The notes: generated from the sequence alone by a model not told the origin. A stretch of DNA of 64,000 nt from Williamsia deligens (GCF_024171765.1 NZ_JAMTCI010000001.1:1341137-1405136); one strand, 5' to 3'; counted from the stretch's first letter, positions 47,484 through 56,392 are shown. A program made the numbers and translations.

Positions 47484-48188
47484 TCAGCGTGTGGGTTCGG
47501 CAGACAGGGCGTGCGGGTCGAGCCGGGCGCGCGCGGTGATGCCCGCGATGATGATGTCGACTCCGGCGGTGAATTGGTCCCGGTCGTCGTGATGGACCAG
47601 CTGTGGGCCGATCTTCTCGAGGAACGGGTGCGGAGCGCCGTCGGTGGCGGTGTCGGTCGCGGCGTGGATGAATGCGGGTCTGTCGGAACTGGTGGACGTC
47701 AGCTCCCCGGTGGCGCGGAATTGGCTGGCGATTCCGAGGACATGGTGGACGAGCACGGAGGCAGCGTCGAACAGGTGCTCGTCGGGGACGTCGAGTGCGT
47801 CGAGCTCGCTGCCGATCCTGTCGAACAGGTGCAGCACGGCTGGTTGCCACGGCGCGCCGGCGAGCTGCGCACCGAGCCATGGATGCGCGGTCATCGCATC
47901 GAACGCCGCCGTCATCGTCTCGTGGACACGGGCTGCCGAACGGGCAGTGCTGGCGGTGCCGCTCAGGGCGTGCGCGAGGACGTCGGTGGCGGCCAGGGCC
48001 AGCAGCTCGGCCTTGTTCGCCACGTGGTGGAAGAGCGCGCCCTGGCCGGTCGACAGGCTCGCGGCCAGTGATCGGAACGTCAGGGCGTCGATCCCACCGT
48101 CGTCCAGGATCGCAATGGCCTGGGCGACGATTCGCGGTCGGGACAATGCGTCGGTACGTCGGACGCTTCGGGTCGGGATCTTTCCCAC
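47484..48188 (-). CDS. TetR-family repressor of the ABM-monooxygenase gene
   Basis: A 234-residue TetR protein. The N-terminal helix-turn-helix is SRPRIVAQAIAILDDGGIDA then LTFRSLAASLSTGQGALFHH, with a TetR_C-like ligand domain behind. GTG at 48188 is used; an ATG at 48224 would add 12 residues. Divergent from the monooxygenase at 48265, with a perfect 21-bp operator (48228-48248) between. Ligand unknown. Confidence 0.88.
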   Translation of the reverse strand: MGKIPTRSVRRTDALSRPRIVAQAIAILDDGGIDALTFRSLAASLSTGQGALFHHVANKAELLALAATDVLAHALSGTASTARSAARVHETMTAAFDAMTAHPWLGAQLAGAPWQPAVLHLFDRIGSELDALDVPDEHLFDAASVLVHHVLGIASQFRATGELTSTSSDRPAFIHAATDTATDGAPHPFLEKIGPQLVHHDDRDQFTAGVDIIIAGITARARLDPHALSAEPTR

Positions 48189-48227
48189 TTCACCATCTTG
48201 ACACAGTTTGGAACGGCGCTCCATAGT

Positions 48228-48248
48228 TGTTGGAGCACTGCTCCAACA
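48228..48248. promoter_or_regulatory. TetR operator, perfect 21-bp palindrome
   Basis: Two 10-bp arms (TGTTGGAGCA and its complement) around one central C, 17 bp from the monooxygenase ATG. A weaker TGGA-N7-TCCA repeat lies about 15 bp to its left, suggesting a second, low-affinity site. Confidence 0.8.
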
Positions 48249-48264
48249 CACGAGGGGACCGATC

Positions 48265-48588
48265 ATGGCGTTCGCGGATCAGCCTGCGTACATCATTCAG
48301 ATGCGAGCCGAGAAGGGGATGGGTGATCGCCTGTTCGAGTTGGCGACCGAGGGGATGTTCAAGTCCGGCTCGTCGGACCGGTTCATCATGTTGCGCGAAG
48401 ACGCAGACCCCGACGTGCTGTGGAACATCGAGGTGTTCCGCTCGGTGGGCGACAAGGACCGCTACGAGAACAGTCCAGTTGCCGACGAGCTGCGTGACCA
48501 GATCCTCGACCTACTCGACGGCCCGCCGACGCGCATCGAGGCTCATCCCTTCGCCGCGATCCCCGCCCTGCCCGGCGACGCCGCCTGA
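48265..48588 (+). CDS. ABM-domain (antibiotic biosynthesis monooxygenase-like) protein
   Basis: A 107-residue ferredoxin-like-fold protein. PAYIIQMRAEKGMGDRLFEL, then DRFIMLREDADPDVLWNIEV and DKDRYENSPVADELRDQILD match ABM-family enzymes. These include cofactor-free quinone-forming monooxygenases and heme-degrading enzymes, but also proteins with no known activity. Preceded by a cgagggga ribosome site and a TetR operator, so it is probably induced by its substrate. Confidence 0.82.
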   Translation: MAFADQPAYIIQMRAEKGMGDRLFELATEGMFKSGSSDRFIMLREDADPDVLWNIEVFRSVGDKDRYENSPVADELRDQILDLLDGPPTRIEAHPFAAIPALPGDAA

Positions 48589-48674
48589 ACGCCCTGGACA
48601 CCCGACCGCGGCCCGGTTCATGACCAGAAGCGACTAGAGGGCTAGGTCCCGGTCGAACGAGCGACGCCCACGGC

Positions 48675-48710
48675 GTTGCATCAGGTGATCATTGATTCAC
48701 CAGATGCAAC
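48675..48710. terminator. Large imperfect hairpin between convergent genes
   Basis: GTTGCATCAGGTGA paired with TCACCAGATGCAAC, 13 of 14 bp paired, with an 8-nt AT-rich loop. It lies between the ABM gene stop (48588) and the convergent decarboxylase stop (48874). It could terminate both transcripts, or be an operator-like element, since its composition is unusually AT-rich for the window. Confidence 0.55.
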
Positions 48711-48873
48711 ATCAGCTCCGAACGCGCTGGTCAACCGATCGCCACCTCGGCAATGCCCGACGGACTACCGCCCAGTCCCTAGGCGCTGAACACACACGTC
48801 GATCTTCGATCGTTCCTGCGCATGCCATCTCACCTGACAAGACTCGATTCGGCCGGCGCAGTGAAGTGCTGGA

Positions 48874-49395
48874 TCAGGTTGCATCTACTGCGATGTGCAG
48901 CACTTCACCCGACATGGCCAATGTCATTGGCGCGCAACGGGACAGGTTGAACCCCGATGCGCGAACATGTCTCGCGATGCTGTTGCGCAGCGCAGTCCAG
49001 TCGGTAGGTCGTACGTGTCGCTCCGACAAAACCTTCTTCACGATTGTGAGTGCGTTGATGACTCGTGGGAATCCTGTGTCCGGGATGAGGTGGAGGACGG
49101 TTTCGACGATTTCTGTGGGGGTGACTCCGGCGGTGAGTGCGGTGTTGACGTGCAGTTCGACTTGGGGGTCGGTTCCTTGCGTGGCCAGCGATGACAGCGT
49201 GATGATGGCCCGTTGCTGGTTGGTCAGACCAGGTCGGGTGTAGATGTCGCCGTAGGCGAACTCGGTGATGTAGCGACTGAGGTCTGGGGCGATCGCGTGG
49301 AGATCTGCGTCGATGCGGCTGTGCGTGGCCATGGCATCCGGACTGGTGAACTCGGCGAGTTTCTGCTGCCCCCGGTTGAGGCGGTCGCTGGTCAC
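48874..49395 (-). CDS. Carboxymuconolactone decarboxylase-family protein
   Basis: A 173-residue CMD-family protein: YGDIYTRPGLTNQQRAIITL, then LHVNTALTAGVTPTEIVETV and DTGFPRVINALTIV. No CxxC is present, so it is PcaC-like rather than AhpD-like. The PcaC enzyme decarboxylates a lactone in protocatechuate breakdown; here the substrate is open. GTG start overlaps the stop of the CocE-type hydrolase (GTGA). Last gene of the 53268-48874 hydrolase operon. Confidence 0.87.
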   Translation of the reverse strand: MTSDRLNRGQQKLAEFTSPDAMATHSRIDADLHAIAPDLSRYITEFAYGDIYTRPGLTNQQRAIITLSSLATQGTDPQVELHVNTALTAGVTPTEIVETVLHLIPDTGFPRVINALTIVKKVLSERHVRPTDWTALRNSIARHVRASGFNLSRCAPMTLAMSGEVLHIAVDAT

Positions 49396-51131
49396 AAGGT
49401 GCCCTCTCGGCTGGGTGGTTCGGTCAGGACCGGTGTGGTCGGCACGAGCAGTGTGTTGTCGAGTTCTGCCGAGAAGTGCAGGGTCGTCGTCGTGGTGCGG
49501 TCACCGATCGGCCGGTCGTGCGGGTCGGTGTGCAGGAACAGCGACGCGGCGGTGGGATCCTGGCCTGGGCGGGCGTAGTCGTGACCGCCGATGGTCAGCG
49601 CGAGGCTGTACCCGACGGGCAGGTGCACACCGGTGGGCCAGATTTCGACGTCGACCACGTACATCACCCCGGGTTCGGCCGGCTGGTTTTCGTCGTGGGT
49701 GTGCCATGGTCGCCAGGGCAGGCTGCATGTGGGGTCGCTCTTGCGGTGTGAGAGTCGGAGCCACCCGTTGCTGAGGACCTGTTCGGAGGCGATCGCGCCG
49801 ACGAATGTGACCTCGCTACCGTCGGGGTCGATAACGCGGACGGTGAGGAACAGGTCGGTGTCGGAACTGTAGGTGGAGACGTGCAGTCGCGCCGCCATTG
49901 GTCCGACGATGTCGGTGTCGCCGACCATGGGCGCGCTCGTGAACGTCAGTCCCTCCCCGTCGGCGGCGAAGTGCAGATCCGTCGTGATCTGCGGCGTTTC
50001 GGGGTCGAGTGTGCGACTGACGGGGTTGAGGTGCAGCTCAGTCCAGATGGTGTCGTGGGGTGGCCAGGTATGCGAGGTGCGGGTGCGGTATCCGCCGTCC
50101 GTGTCGGGGACGTGCATGACGACGCGGGGCGTGTCGGGCCATCCGTTGTCCTCGCCTTTGAGGAAGTGGTCGAAGAATTGTTGTTGCAGCGCAACGCTGT
50201 CGGGGAGGTAGAACCATTCCTCGTGGCGACCGGGGTGGACGGCCAGCCACCGGTCGACGGATGCAGCGGAGGTGAAAGCCTCGAAATTGCCGCGCCCGTG
50301 GAGTCCCTGTCCGAACCAGTTCGCGGCGGACAGCACGGGCACGGTGATCTGTGAGACATCCGGGGTCCGGGCGCGGTGCCAGTCGTCGTCGAGGATGTGT
50401 TCGCGCAGCGCCGGGATGGGGTCGGTGCGCCGGGCGGCGAGGTCGTCGTTGCTGAGAGTCTCAGCGCCGGTGGCGGGTTGGCCTGTCCAGGGGTTGACCG
50501 GGCCGTTCTCGCCGAGGCCGTGCTGGTTCGACAGCACCTGGTTGGGGTACCAGAGTTCGTAGAACAGGTTGCTGAGGATGCCGCCGTGGCGGGTCATGTC
50601 GCGGTAGTTGTCCAGCGCCCCTTCCCACGGGCAGATCGCGGCGAGGTGCGGTGGGCGCAGCGCGGCGACGCGCCACTGGTTGATCGCGTAGTACGAGATC
50701 CCGCACAATCCGACCGCGCCGCTGGACCAGGGTTGGGTTCCCACCCATTCGATCGCGTCGTGGTAGTCGGCGGTTTCCTGGGGGGAGAAGATCTCCAGGT
50801 GCCCGGGTGACGCGCCGGTGCCGCGGGAGTCGACACGCACGACGGCGTAACCGGCGGCGGTCCACAGCTGGGGATCGACGGTCTCGTAGGTCATGTAGTC
50901 ACACGCAGATGCTGCGAGGACGTCAGGGTGTTCGTCGACCAGACGCCGCCAGCGCGACGCGTACGGCTCGTCCTGGAAGCGGCGGCCTTTCCCGTACGGG
51001 CCCATCGACATGATCACCGGGAACCGAGATCCGCCGGCAGGTAGGAACACATCGCCCCGCAGCACCGTGCCGTCGGTGGTGGGCACAGCGACGTCGAACC
51101 CGATCCGCATCCGGTCTCGTAGAGGGAACAT
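49392..51131 (-). CDS. CocE/NonD-family hydrolase (X-Pro dipeptidyl-peptidase-like)
   Basis: A 579-residue hydrolase. The alpha/beta catalytic domain carries nucleophile elbow VGLCGISYYAINQW (GxSY), RVDSRGTGASPG in the oxyanion region, and a candidate catalytic His in LAVHPGRHEEWFY. The C-terminal jelly-roll (about 340-579) has LHVSTYSSDTDLFLTVRVID. Members cleave esters such as cocaine, cephalosporin esters or glutaryl groups. The ATG overlaps the upstream stop by 1 bp (TGATG). Confidence 0.9.
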   Translation of the reverse strand: MFPLRDRMRIGFDVAVPTTDGTVLRGDVFLPAGGSRFPVIMSMGPYGKGRRFQDEPYASRWRRLVDEHPDVLAASACDYMTYETVDPQLWTAAGYAVVRVDSRGTGASPGHLEIFSPQETADYHDAIEWVGTQPWSSGAVGLCGISYYAINQWRVAALRPPHLAAICPWEGALDNYRDMTRHGGILSNLFYELWYPNQVLSNQHGLGENGPVNPWTGQPATGAETLSNDDLAARRTDPIPALREHILDDDWHRARTPDVSQITVPVLSAANWFGQGLHGRGNFEAFTSAASVDRWLAVHPGRHEEWFYLPDSVALQQQFFDHFLKGEDNGWPDTPRVVMHVPDTDGGYRTRTSHTWPPHDTIWTELHLNPVSRTLDPETPQITTDLHFAADGEGLTFTSAPMVGDTDIVGPMAARLHVSTYSSDTDLFLTVRVIDPDGSEVTFVGAIASEQVLSNGWLRLSHRKSDPTCSLPWRPWHTHDENQPAEPGVMYVVDVEIWPTGVHLPVGYSLALTIGGHDYARPGQDPTAASLFLHTDPHDRPIGDRTTTTTLHFSAELDNTLLVPTTPVLTEPPSREGTL

Positions 51132-52507
51132 CAGCGATTCTGCCCGTGTCGGCTGGTCGCTGACGGGAGGTGCTCGAAGAGCCAGTGTTGGGAGTAGTCG
51201 AGCCACTCGCGGTAGTGGCCCATGGCGCAGTGGTCGTCGTCGGGGTAGAGCAGGACGGTCCCCTGCGGGGCGGCCTCGGCGAGGTCGACGCTGTCTTGGG
51301 TGCTCATCAGGGTGTCGGTGTCGCCGTTGATGACCAACAGCGGCATCGAGATGTCGCCGTATCGGTCTGCGATGGACAGGGCTGCGAGTTTGCGCATCAG
51401 GTCCAGCGGGTGTTTGGCGCCGACGGTGTCGGCGAGCGCGCCGAGGATGACCTGGGGGGTTCCGAGGGCACCGCCGCTGAACGAGCGGTGCGTCGGCGCC
51501 CCACACGCGATCGCGCAGGCAAGACGGGGATCGGTGGCGGCCAGGCGGGCTGTCCAGTAGCCGCCGAAGCTGACCCCGACCATGGCGATCCGGTCGGCGT
51601 CGAGCCGGTCGTCGGCGACGAGGTGGTCGATGACGTCGTGATAGATCACCTCCGATTCCGGCCGCATGGGATCGGTGTAGGCGTAGCTGCCGGGCATCTC
51701 CATCAGGAACATCGCCATGCCCGAGTCGCGGTAGCGCAGCTGCGGGATCGCCAGCTCCTGGGCGGTGCCCTCGAGTCCGTTGGTGGTCAGCACAACCGGG
51801 TGCGGTCCTGGCCCCGGGGGCAGGATCAGATGCCCGGTGACGGTCTGCCCGCCGGCGACCGGGATGCCGACGCGCTCGACGGTGAGGTCCAGCGATGGGG
51901 CCAGCGCACCGATCAGAACCTCGAACAGGTGCCGTGAACGCCAGTAGGCCTGCATCCGCTGCGGGGAGTGTCCGGGGAAAGCACTGACCTGGCAGTAGGT
52001 CATGGCCTTCACCCAGGAGTCGACGGCGTGGAACGCCGTTGCCGTTCGCAGTCGGTCCTCGGTCGAGTCGTGGGTGTCGATGAGGTCGGCGACAGCTGTC
52101 GCATCTGGTTGCGGTCCGTGGTCGGCGAACAACGTCGCCGCGGGCGCGATCAGTTCTGCGAGGACGCCGAGGGCTTGTGTGTCGAGGACCGTCTCGGGGT
52201 CGGTGATGTCGGGGACGATTGACGATGTGGCGGCTGCCAGATCACGGAGCAGTCCGGTGGCGCGGTCGGTGTGCTCGGCCGCGATCCGATTCCAGTAGGT
52301 GCACCAGCGGTCGTCGCGGAACGACCGCGCCCCGGAGAGCTGCTGGGCGAACACGTCTCGGTCGAATCCGCCCATGTTGGCGTAGCGCAGTGCGAACAGG
52401 GCGGGCAGGAACGGTCGGGCGCCGGTCATGCGGGCGGCGAGGTCGGTGGTTCGGGTGATCGCGCACGCTGTGACGAGCAGCTTGTGCAACACGGTGGGCT
52501 GGGCCAT
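51131..52507 (-). CDS. Alpha/beta hydrolase (FrsA/prolyl-oligopeptidase-like)
   Basis: A 458-residue protein with a helical N-terminal region (about 1-190) and a C-terminal alpha/beta hydrolase: IAMVGVSFGGYWTARLA (GxSxGG nucleophile), LLVINGDTDTLMS (acid) and PDDDHCAMGHY (His). This resembles carbon-carbon or ester hydrolases with an N-terminal cap, such as 2,6-dihydroxypseudooxynicotine hydrolase. ATG at 52507 is preceded by a ggagaaacc site. Coupled to the CocE gene. Confidence 0.87.
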   Translation of the reverse strand: MAQPTVLHKLLVTACAITRTTDLAARMTGARPFLPALFALRYANMGGFDRDVFAQQLSGARSFRDDRWCTYWNRIAAEHTDRATGLLRDLAAATSSIVPDITDPETVLDTQALGVLAELIAPAATLFADHGPQPDATAVADLIDTHDSTEDRLRTATAFHAVDSWVKAMTYCQVSAFPGHSPQRMQAYWRSRHLFEVLIGALAPSLDLTVERVGIPVAGGQTVTGHLILPPGPGPHPVVLTTNGLEGTAQELAIPQLRYRDSGMAMFLMEMPGSYAYTDPMRPESEVIYHDVIDHLVADDRLDADRIAMVGVSFGGYWTARLAATDPRLACAIACGAPTHRSFSGGALGTPQVILGALADTVGAKHPLDLMRKLAALSIADRYGDISMPLLVINGDTDTLMSTQDSVDLAEAAPQGTVLLYPDDDHCAMGHYREWLDYSQHWLFEHLPSATSRHGQNR

Positions 52508-52518
52508 GGTTTCTCCGT

Positions 52519-53268
52519 TCAGAGCGTGTCGGTGACGGCGGTGTTGCGGCGCGCGAGGGCAGCGGAGTCGGCGGGGCTGCCGCGCCAGGGCGATCCGTGC
52601 CCCGGCACGATCCAGTCGGCGTCGATGCCGGCGAGCACGTCGAGCGCGGCCAGGGCCTGGGCGGGTTCGTGGGCGAAGAACCGCGGAAGCAGCTGCGGCC
52701 CAGTGATCGGCGACAGGCCGTGCCCGGTGACCAACGCGTCCCCGGTGACCAGGACACGCCTGTCGGGCAGGTGGAAGGCACTGTGGCCGAAGGTGTGCCC
52801 GGAACACCCGACCGGGACAGGGCGGCCGGGAAGGTCGAGCGCACCCACGTTCGGGTACGGCTGAGCGTGCCGCACCGTGATGGGCGTGAGGGCGCCCGCT
52901 GCGACGATGCGGGCTGTCCAGCGCAGCCCGCGGGGCCGCACGCATTGCTTGATGACGTCCACCGGCCGGGCCTGTTCCAGATGGCCGCTGCGAGCGTGGT
53001 CGGCGTCAGCGTCGCTCATCAACACCGGGGTGCCGTAGGCCCGGTGGAAGTGGTTGATCGCACCCATGTGGTCGAGGTGCGCGTGAGTCAGCAGTATCGC
53101 CTGCACATCGCGAGGGACACACCCCACCGCGCGAATCGATGCCTCCACCCGCTCGGTGTCGCCCGACCACCCCGCGTCGATCAACGTCACATCCTTGCCA
53201 TCACGCAACACCACCCAGTTGACGGCAGTCCCCTCCGCGCAGAAGACGTCGTCGGCGACCTCGTGCAT
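52519..53268 (-). CDS. MBL-fold metallo-hydrolase
   Basis: A 249-residue metallo-beta-lactamase-fold hydrolase: ILLTHAHLDHMGA (HxHxDH), SGHTFGHSAFHL (third His), VLVTGDALV (bridging Asp) and IVPGHGSPW. It may act as a lactonase or thioesterase. First gene of the operon that continues with two alpha/beta hydrolases and the CMD protein. ATG at 53268 follows gaggggtg. Divergent from the FAH gene across a region with two TetR-type palindromes. Confidence 0.9.
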   Translation of the reverse strand: MHEVADDVFCAEGTAVNWVVLRDGKDVTLIDAGWSGDTERVEASIRAVGCVPRDVQAILLTHAHLDHMGAINHFHRAYGTPVLMSDADADHARSGHLEQARPVDVIKQCVRPRGLRWTARIVAAGALTPITVRHAQPYPNVGALDLPGRPVPVGCSGHTFGHSAFHLPDRRVLVTGDALVTGHGLSPITGPQLLPRFFAHEPAQALAALDVLAGIDADWIVPGHGSPWRGSPADSAALARRNTAVTDTL

Positions 53269-53287
53269 GCACACCCCTCACCACTAC

Positions 53288-53303
53288 CGGAACGATCGTT
53301 CCG
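53288..53303. promoter_or_regulatory. TetR-type operator 1 (MBL side)
   Basis: CGGAACGATCGTTCCG, a perfect 16-bp palindrome 19 bp upstream of the MBL hydrolase start. The CGGAAC/GTTCCG arms recur in operator 2, centred 41 bp away. Confidence 0.85.
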
Positions 53304-53328
53304 AGGCTAACATCCGTACACCACGAAG

Positions 53329-53344
53329 CGGAACACCTGTTCCG
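53329..53344. promoter_or_regulatory. TetR-type operator 2 (FAH side)
   Basis: CGGAACACCTGTTCCG, the same arms as operator 1 with a 4-bp centre (ACCT) that breaks symmetry, 22 bp upstream of the FAH-family start. Spacing of 41 bp centre to centre is close to four helical turns, so both repressor dimers could sit on the same DNA face. Confidence 0.85.
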
Positions 53345-53366
53345 GCAGATGGAGGGATCGACAGGG

Positions 53367-54275
53367 ATGAGATTGCGACGAGTGCGCACCGCCGACGGCC
53401 TGCAGCTGCAGGCGAGCGAGCACGGCGGGCCATGGCGACCCACCATTGATCGGACCGCCCTGGGAGGTGTGGTGTTCGATCCGTCGTGGGAGCTGGCCCG
53501 CGCGGAGGAACATCTGCGGCACAGCGAGACGCTGCTGCCGTTCCAGCCGGCGTCGTTTCGCGACTTCATGGTCTACGAGCAGCACGTTCTCGACGCCAGC
53601 AGAGGGCTGCTCGGACGATTCCATCCGGGCCAGGCTCGGATCGTCTCCAGCGTCGAAACCCTGACCCGGCGAACGTTGCCAGCGCTCAGGCCCAAGCCCC
53701 TGTTCTACGCCCAGCCGATCTACTACATGTCCAACGCGATGACTTTCGTACCCACGGGAACGCCCATCGCGACGCCGTCCTACTCCACCGCGCTGGACTA
53801 CGAGCTCGAGATCGGGTTCGTTCTGGCCCGTGGCCTGTTCGACGCCACCGCCGAGGAGGCGCTCGACGCGATCGGCGCATTCGTCGTGCTCAACGATCTG
53901 AGCACCCGTGATGTACAGCGCGCGGAGATGGGCAGCGGATTCGGTCCGCAGAAGTCGAAGCACTTCGCGACATCCCTGTCGGAGGTCGCGGTGACCGCCG
54001 ACGAGATCCTGCCGCTCATCGATTCCCTAGGAGGATCGGTCGCCATCAACGGGACCACCGTCAGCAGGGTGTCGAGCGCGGGGATGACCCACACCATCGG
54101 TGACATGCTCGCCCACGCGTCCCGCGACGAAATCCTCCGCCCCGGGGAGCTGTTCGCCACAGGCACACTCCCTGGCGGTAGTGGCATGGAAACCGGCCAC
54201 TGGTTGAATCGCCACGACACCATCGAGCTGACCATCGAGGGGATCGGAACCATCGAGCACACCATCATCGGCTGA
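53367..54275 (+). CDS. Fumarylacetoacetate hydrolase (FAH)-family protein
   Basis: A 302-residue FAH-fold enzyme. Metal-binding acidic residues lie in TALDYELEIGFVLARGLF and LNDLSTRDVQRAEMGSGFGP. KSKHFATSL and GGSGMETG complete the active site region. Members hydrolyse C-C bonds of 2,4-diketo acids or decarboxylate/hydrate ring-cleavage products. ATG at 53367 is preferred to 53349, since the latter adds a short polar piece overlapping the promoter. Its stop overlaps the start of the TetR gene. Confidence 0.9.
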   Translation: MRLRRVRTADGLQLQASEHGGPWRPTIDRTALGGVVFDPSWELARAEEHLRHSETLLPFQPASFRDFMVYEQHVLDASRGLLGRFHPGQARIVSSVETLTRRTLPALRPKPLFYAQPIYYMSNAMTFVPTGTPIATPSYSTALDYELEIGFVLARGLFDATAEEALDAIGAFVVLNDLSTRDVQRAEMGSGFGPQKSKHFATSLSEVAVTADEILPLIDSLGGSVAINGTTVSRVSSAGMTHTIGDMLAHASRDEILRPGELFATGTLPGGSGMETGHWLNRHDTIELTIEGIGTIEHTIIG

Positions 54276-54961
54276 TGGGCATTCCCGCCGCCGACGACAC
54301 CACACCTCCCCCACCGTCGCGAACCGCCCACACCGAGTTGCAGACGCGACTCCTCGACGCCGCCGAGGAGCTCTTCGCCCTCCGCGGCTACTTCGGTGTC
54401 AGCGTCCGTGACATCACCGACCACGCCCAGACACGGCTCGCCGCGGTCAGCGACCAATTCGGCGGCAAAGAACCGCTGTTCCGGGCCGTCCTCATCCGAC
54501 GCATCCAACCCCTCAACGAGGACCGCCGCACCCGCCTCGCGGCAATGCCCACGCGCGGGGCCCGAACACGTCGACTGCTCGCACTCATCGACGCGTTCAC
54601 CGAACCGATGCGCGACCGCGCCGGCGACCCCGGGTGGGACAACTACTTCCGCCTCATCGCCCAATTCGCCAACGCCCCATACCCCATCGGCCGCCCAGGC
54701 GTCGGCGACTTCAACGCCATCGCCGCCGAGTTCATCACCCACCTACACACGCTCTTCCCCGACGCCGACAACGCGGCCGTCCACGACGCCTACCTCCACC
54801 TGGTCGCCGCAACGATGCACACCTACTCCAACAACATGCGCATCGACAGCCTCACCGCAGGACGTATGCACACCCGCGACAAAGACGAACGCCACCGCGC
54901 ACTGCGCCTCTTCGTCGAGGGCGGTATCACTCGCCTGGCAACCCGTGAACCGCCGACCTAG
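54275..54961 (+). CDS. TetR-family repressor of the FAH/MBL hydrolase cluster
   Basis: A 228-residue TetR regulator. Its helix-turn-helix lies at about 20-65 (LLDAAEELFALRGYFGVSVR; DITDHAQTRLAAVSDQFGGK), with a ligand domain with a C-terminal TetR_C fold behind. The ATG shares a base with the FAH stop (TGATG), so it is made from the FAH transcript. The two CGGAAC palindromes upstream of FAH and MBL are its likely targets, giving autoregulation and control of both arms. Confidence 0.88.
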   Translation: MGIPAADDTTPPPPSRTAHTELQTRLLDAAEELFALRGYFGVSVRDITDHAQTRLAAVSDQFGGKEPLFRAVLIRRIQPLNEDRRTRLAAMPTRGARTRRLLALIDAFTEPMRDRAGDPGWDNYFRLIAQFANAPYPIGRPGVGDFNAIAAEFITHLHTLFPDADNAAVHDAYLHLVAATMHTYSNNMRIDSLTAGRMHTRDKDERHRALRLFVEGGITRLATREPPT

Positions 54962-55065
54962 CGTGAGAGGCTCGCATCCTGGTTGACGAATGCAAACACC
55001 CTGAGTAACAACAGATTCATGGGAACACAGACATAACCCATGTCACTGGCGACCCGGTCCTCGGC

Positions 55066-56283
55066 CTACAGGTGCCTGGCTATGGCGCGGAGGAATTCGA
55101 CGTTCTCGACGTCTCGGTTGGTGGTTTCTTCGGTGGATGTGCCGTAGGCGCGGTTGGCGGAGAGCTTGACGATGGTGGTGCGGGTGTTCGGGTCGACGTA
55201 GATCAGCTGGTTGTAGACGCCGATCGCGCAGTAGTCGCCGCGGTGGCCGGCGGGGATCCACCACTGATATCCGTATCCGAAGTCGATCTCGTGGCCGCCG
55301 ACGATCGGTCGGCCCGCCTCGCGGATGGCGCCGTCGATGGTGGTCGACTCACGGATCCACTGCGGGTCGATGATGCTGCGGCCGTCCCATACGCCGTTGT
55401 TGCGGTACAACTCTCCGAGGCGGGCGAAGTCGCGGGCGGTCAGATTCAGCCCGCCGTAGGACATCTCGGTGCCTCGCATGTCGGTGACCCAGAACCCGGG
55501 AGACTCGAAGCCGAGTGGTTCGACGAGTTTCTCGGTCATGTAGTCGGCGACTGTGCGGCCGGTGGCCTTAGCGATCAACGCACCGAGGATCTGGGTTTCT
55601 CCGGAGTTGTAGCGGCACACGGTCTGAGGCGCCGATTGCGTGACCATGCGTGCGACGAAACCGTCGAGGCCGCCCCGCTTGCCCATCATGGCGCCGGTGA
55701 GCTGGTGGACGTCTGACTGCGGGTCGTTGTAGTCCTCGTTCCACCGGGCACCTGAGGACATCTGCAGGACGTCGAGGATGCTGACGCCGTCGTAGGCCGA
55801 ACCCGGCTGAACGGGAACGTGATCGCTGATGGGATCCGAGGTGCCGGCGATGTGGCCTTCCTGGATCGCGATGCCGACCAGCGCCGAGATGAAGCTCTTG
55901 GCGACTGACATCGACAGCCACCGCACGGTCGGTCCGCCGGTCAGCAGGTACCGCTCGTAACGGACGACCCCGTCGACCACCACCAGCAGGGCGCTGGTGT
56001 CGGTGTCGGACAGGAACTTCTCCGTCGACCGTTGCATGCCACCGAAGTCGTAGGTGGCAGGCAGGTTTACGCGCGGACCTTCCGGCCATCGCCGCGGGGT
56101 GGAGGACGCCGGCATCCGCCGGACCGGGGTGAGTTCGTCGATCCGGGCGAACGTCTCGTGCTGCGGTGCGCCGGTGAACAAGCCCGCCTCCGCCAGCGAG
56201 GCCGGGCGAGAACGGTTCACGACCCGCCGCAGTAGATAGCGCATCGCGAACGACATGCGGGTGGAACGGGTGCGCGAGGCCAT
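55066..56283 (-). CDS. Serine hydrolase (class C beta-lactamase-like)
   Basis: A 405-residue penicillin-recognising-fold hydrolase. Nucleophile motif LSMSVAKSFISALVG (SxxK), CRYNSGETQILGALI (the YxN region) and a C-terminal GYQWWIPAGHRGDYCAIGV stretch match the 6-aminohexanoate-dimer hydrolase/esterase branch rather than true beta-lactamases. No signal peptide is obvious; the N-terminus is basic, so it is probably cytoplasmic or loosely membrane-bound. Divergent from a TetR gene with a 31-bp operator between. Confidence 0.88.
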   Translation of the reverse strand: MASRTRSTRMSFAMRYLLRRVVNRSRPASLAEAGLFTGAPQHETFARIDELTPVRRMPASSTPRRWPEGPRVNLPATYDFGGMQRSTEKFLSDTDTSALLVVVDGVVRYERYLLTGGPTVRWLSMSVAKSFISALVGIAIQEGHIAGTSDPISDHVPVQPGSAYDGVSILDVLQMSSGARWNEDYNDPQSDVHQLTGAMMGKRGGLDGFVARMVTQSAPQTVCRYNSGETQILGALIAKATGRTVADYMTEKLVEPLGFESPGFWVTDMRGTEMSYGGLNLTARDFARLGELYRNNGVWDGRSIIDPQWIRESTTIDGAIREAGRPIVGGHEIDFGYGYQWWIPAGHRGDYCAIGVYNQLIYVDPNTRTTIVKLSANRAYGTSTEETTNRDVENVEFLRAIARHL

Positions 56284-56323
56284 GACTTCTCTCCTTCAGG
56301 GGCTGACGCTGACGAAGATACAC

Positions 56324-56354
56324 GTACCAATCGGTTTATATAACCGATTGGTAC
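56324..56354. promoter_or_regulatory. TetR operator, 13-bp perfect arms
   Basis: GTACCAATCGGTT (56324-56336), TATAT, AACCGATTGGTAC (56342-56354). The AT-rich centre may also be the -10 region of one promoter. It lies 40 bp upstream of both the serine hydrolase and TetR starts. Confidence 0.9.
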
Positions 56355-56392
56355 TGTCAGGTGCACCTCGGGTCGAGTAGGAGGGTGACGAG

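Noticed and set aside
55018-55042. CATGGG-N13-CCCATG inverted repeat between the TetR and serine hydrolase stops
   Set aside because: Only 6-bp arms with a long spacer and no GC-rich stem or T tail; too weak to call a terminator.
55066-56283. Beta-lactamase antibiotic-resistance gene
   Set aside because: The SxxK and YxN layout fits the esterase/6-aminohexanoate-dimer hydrolase branch, and no signal peptide is visible.
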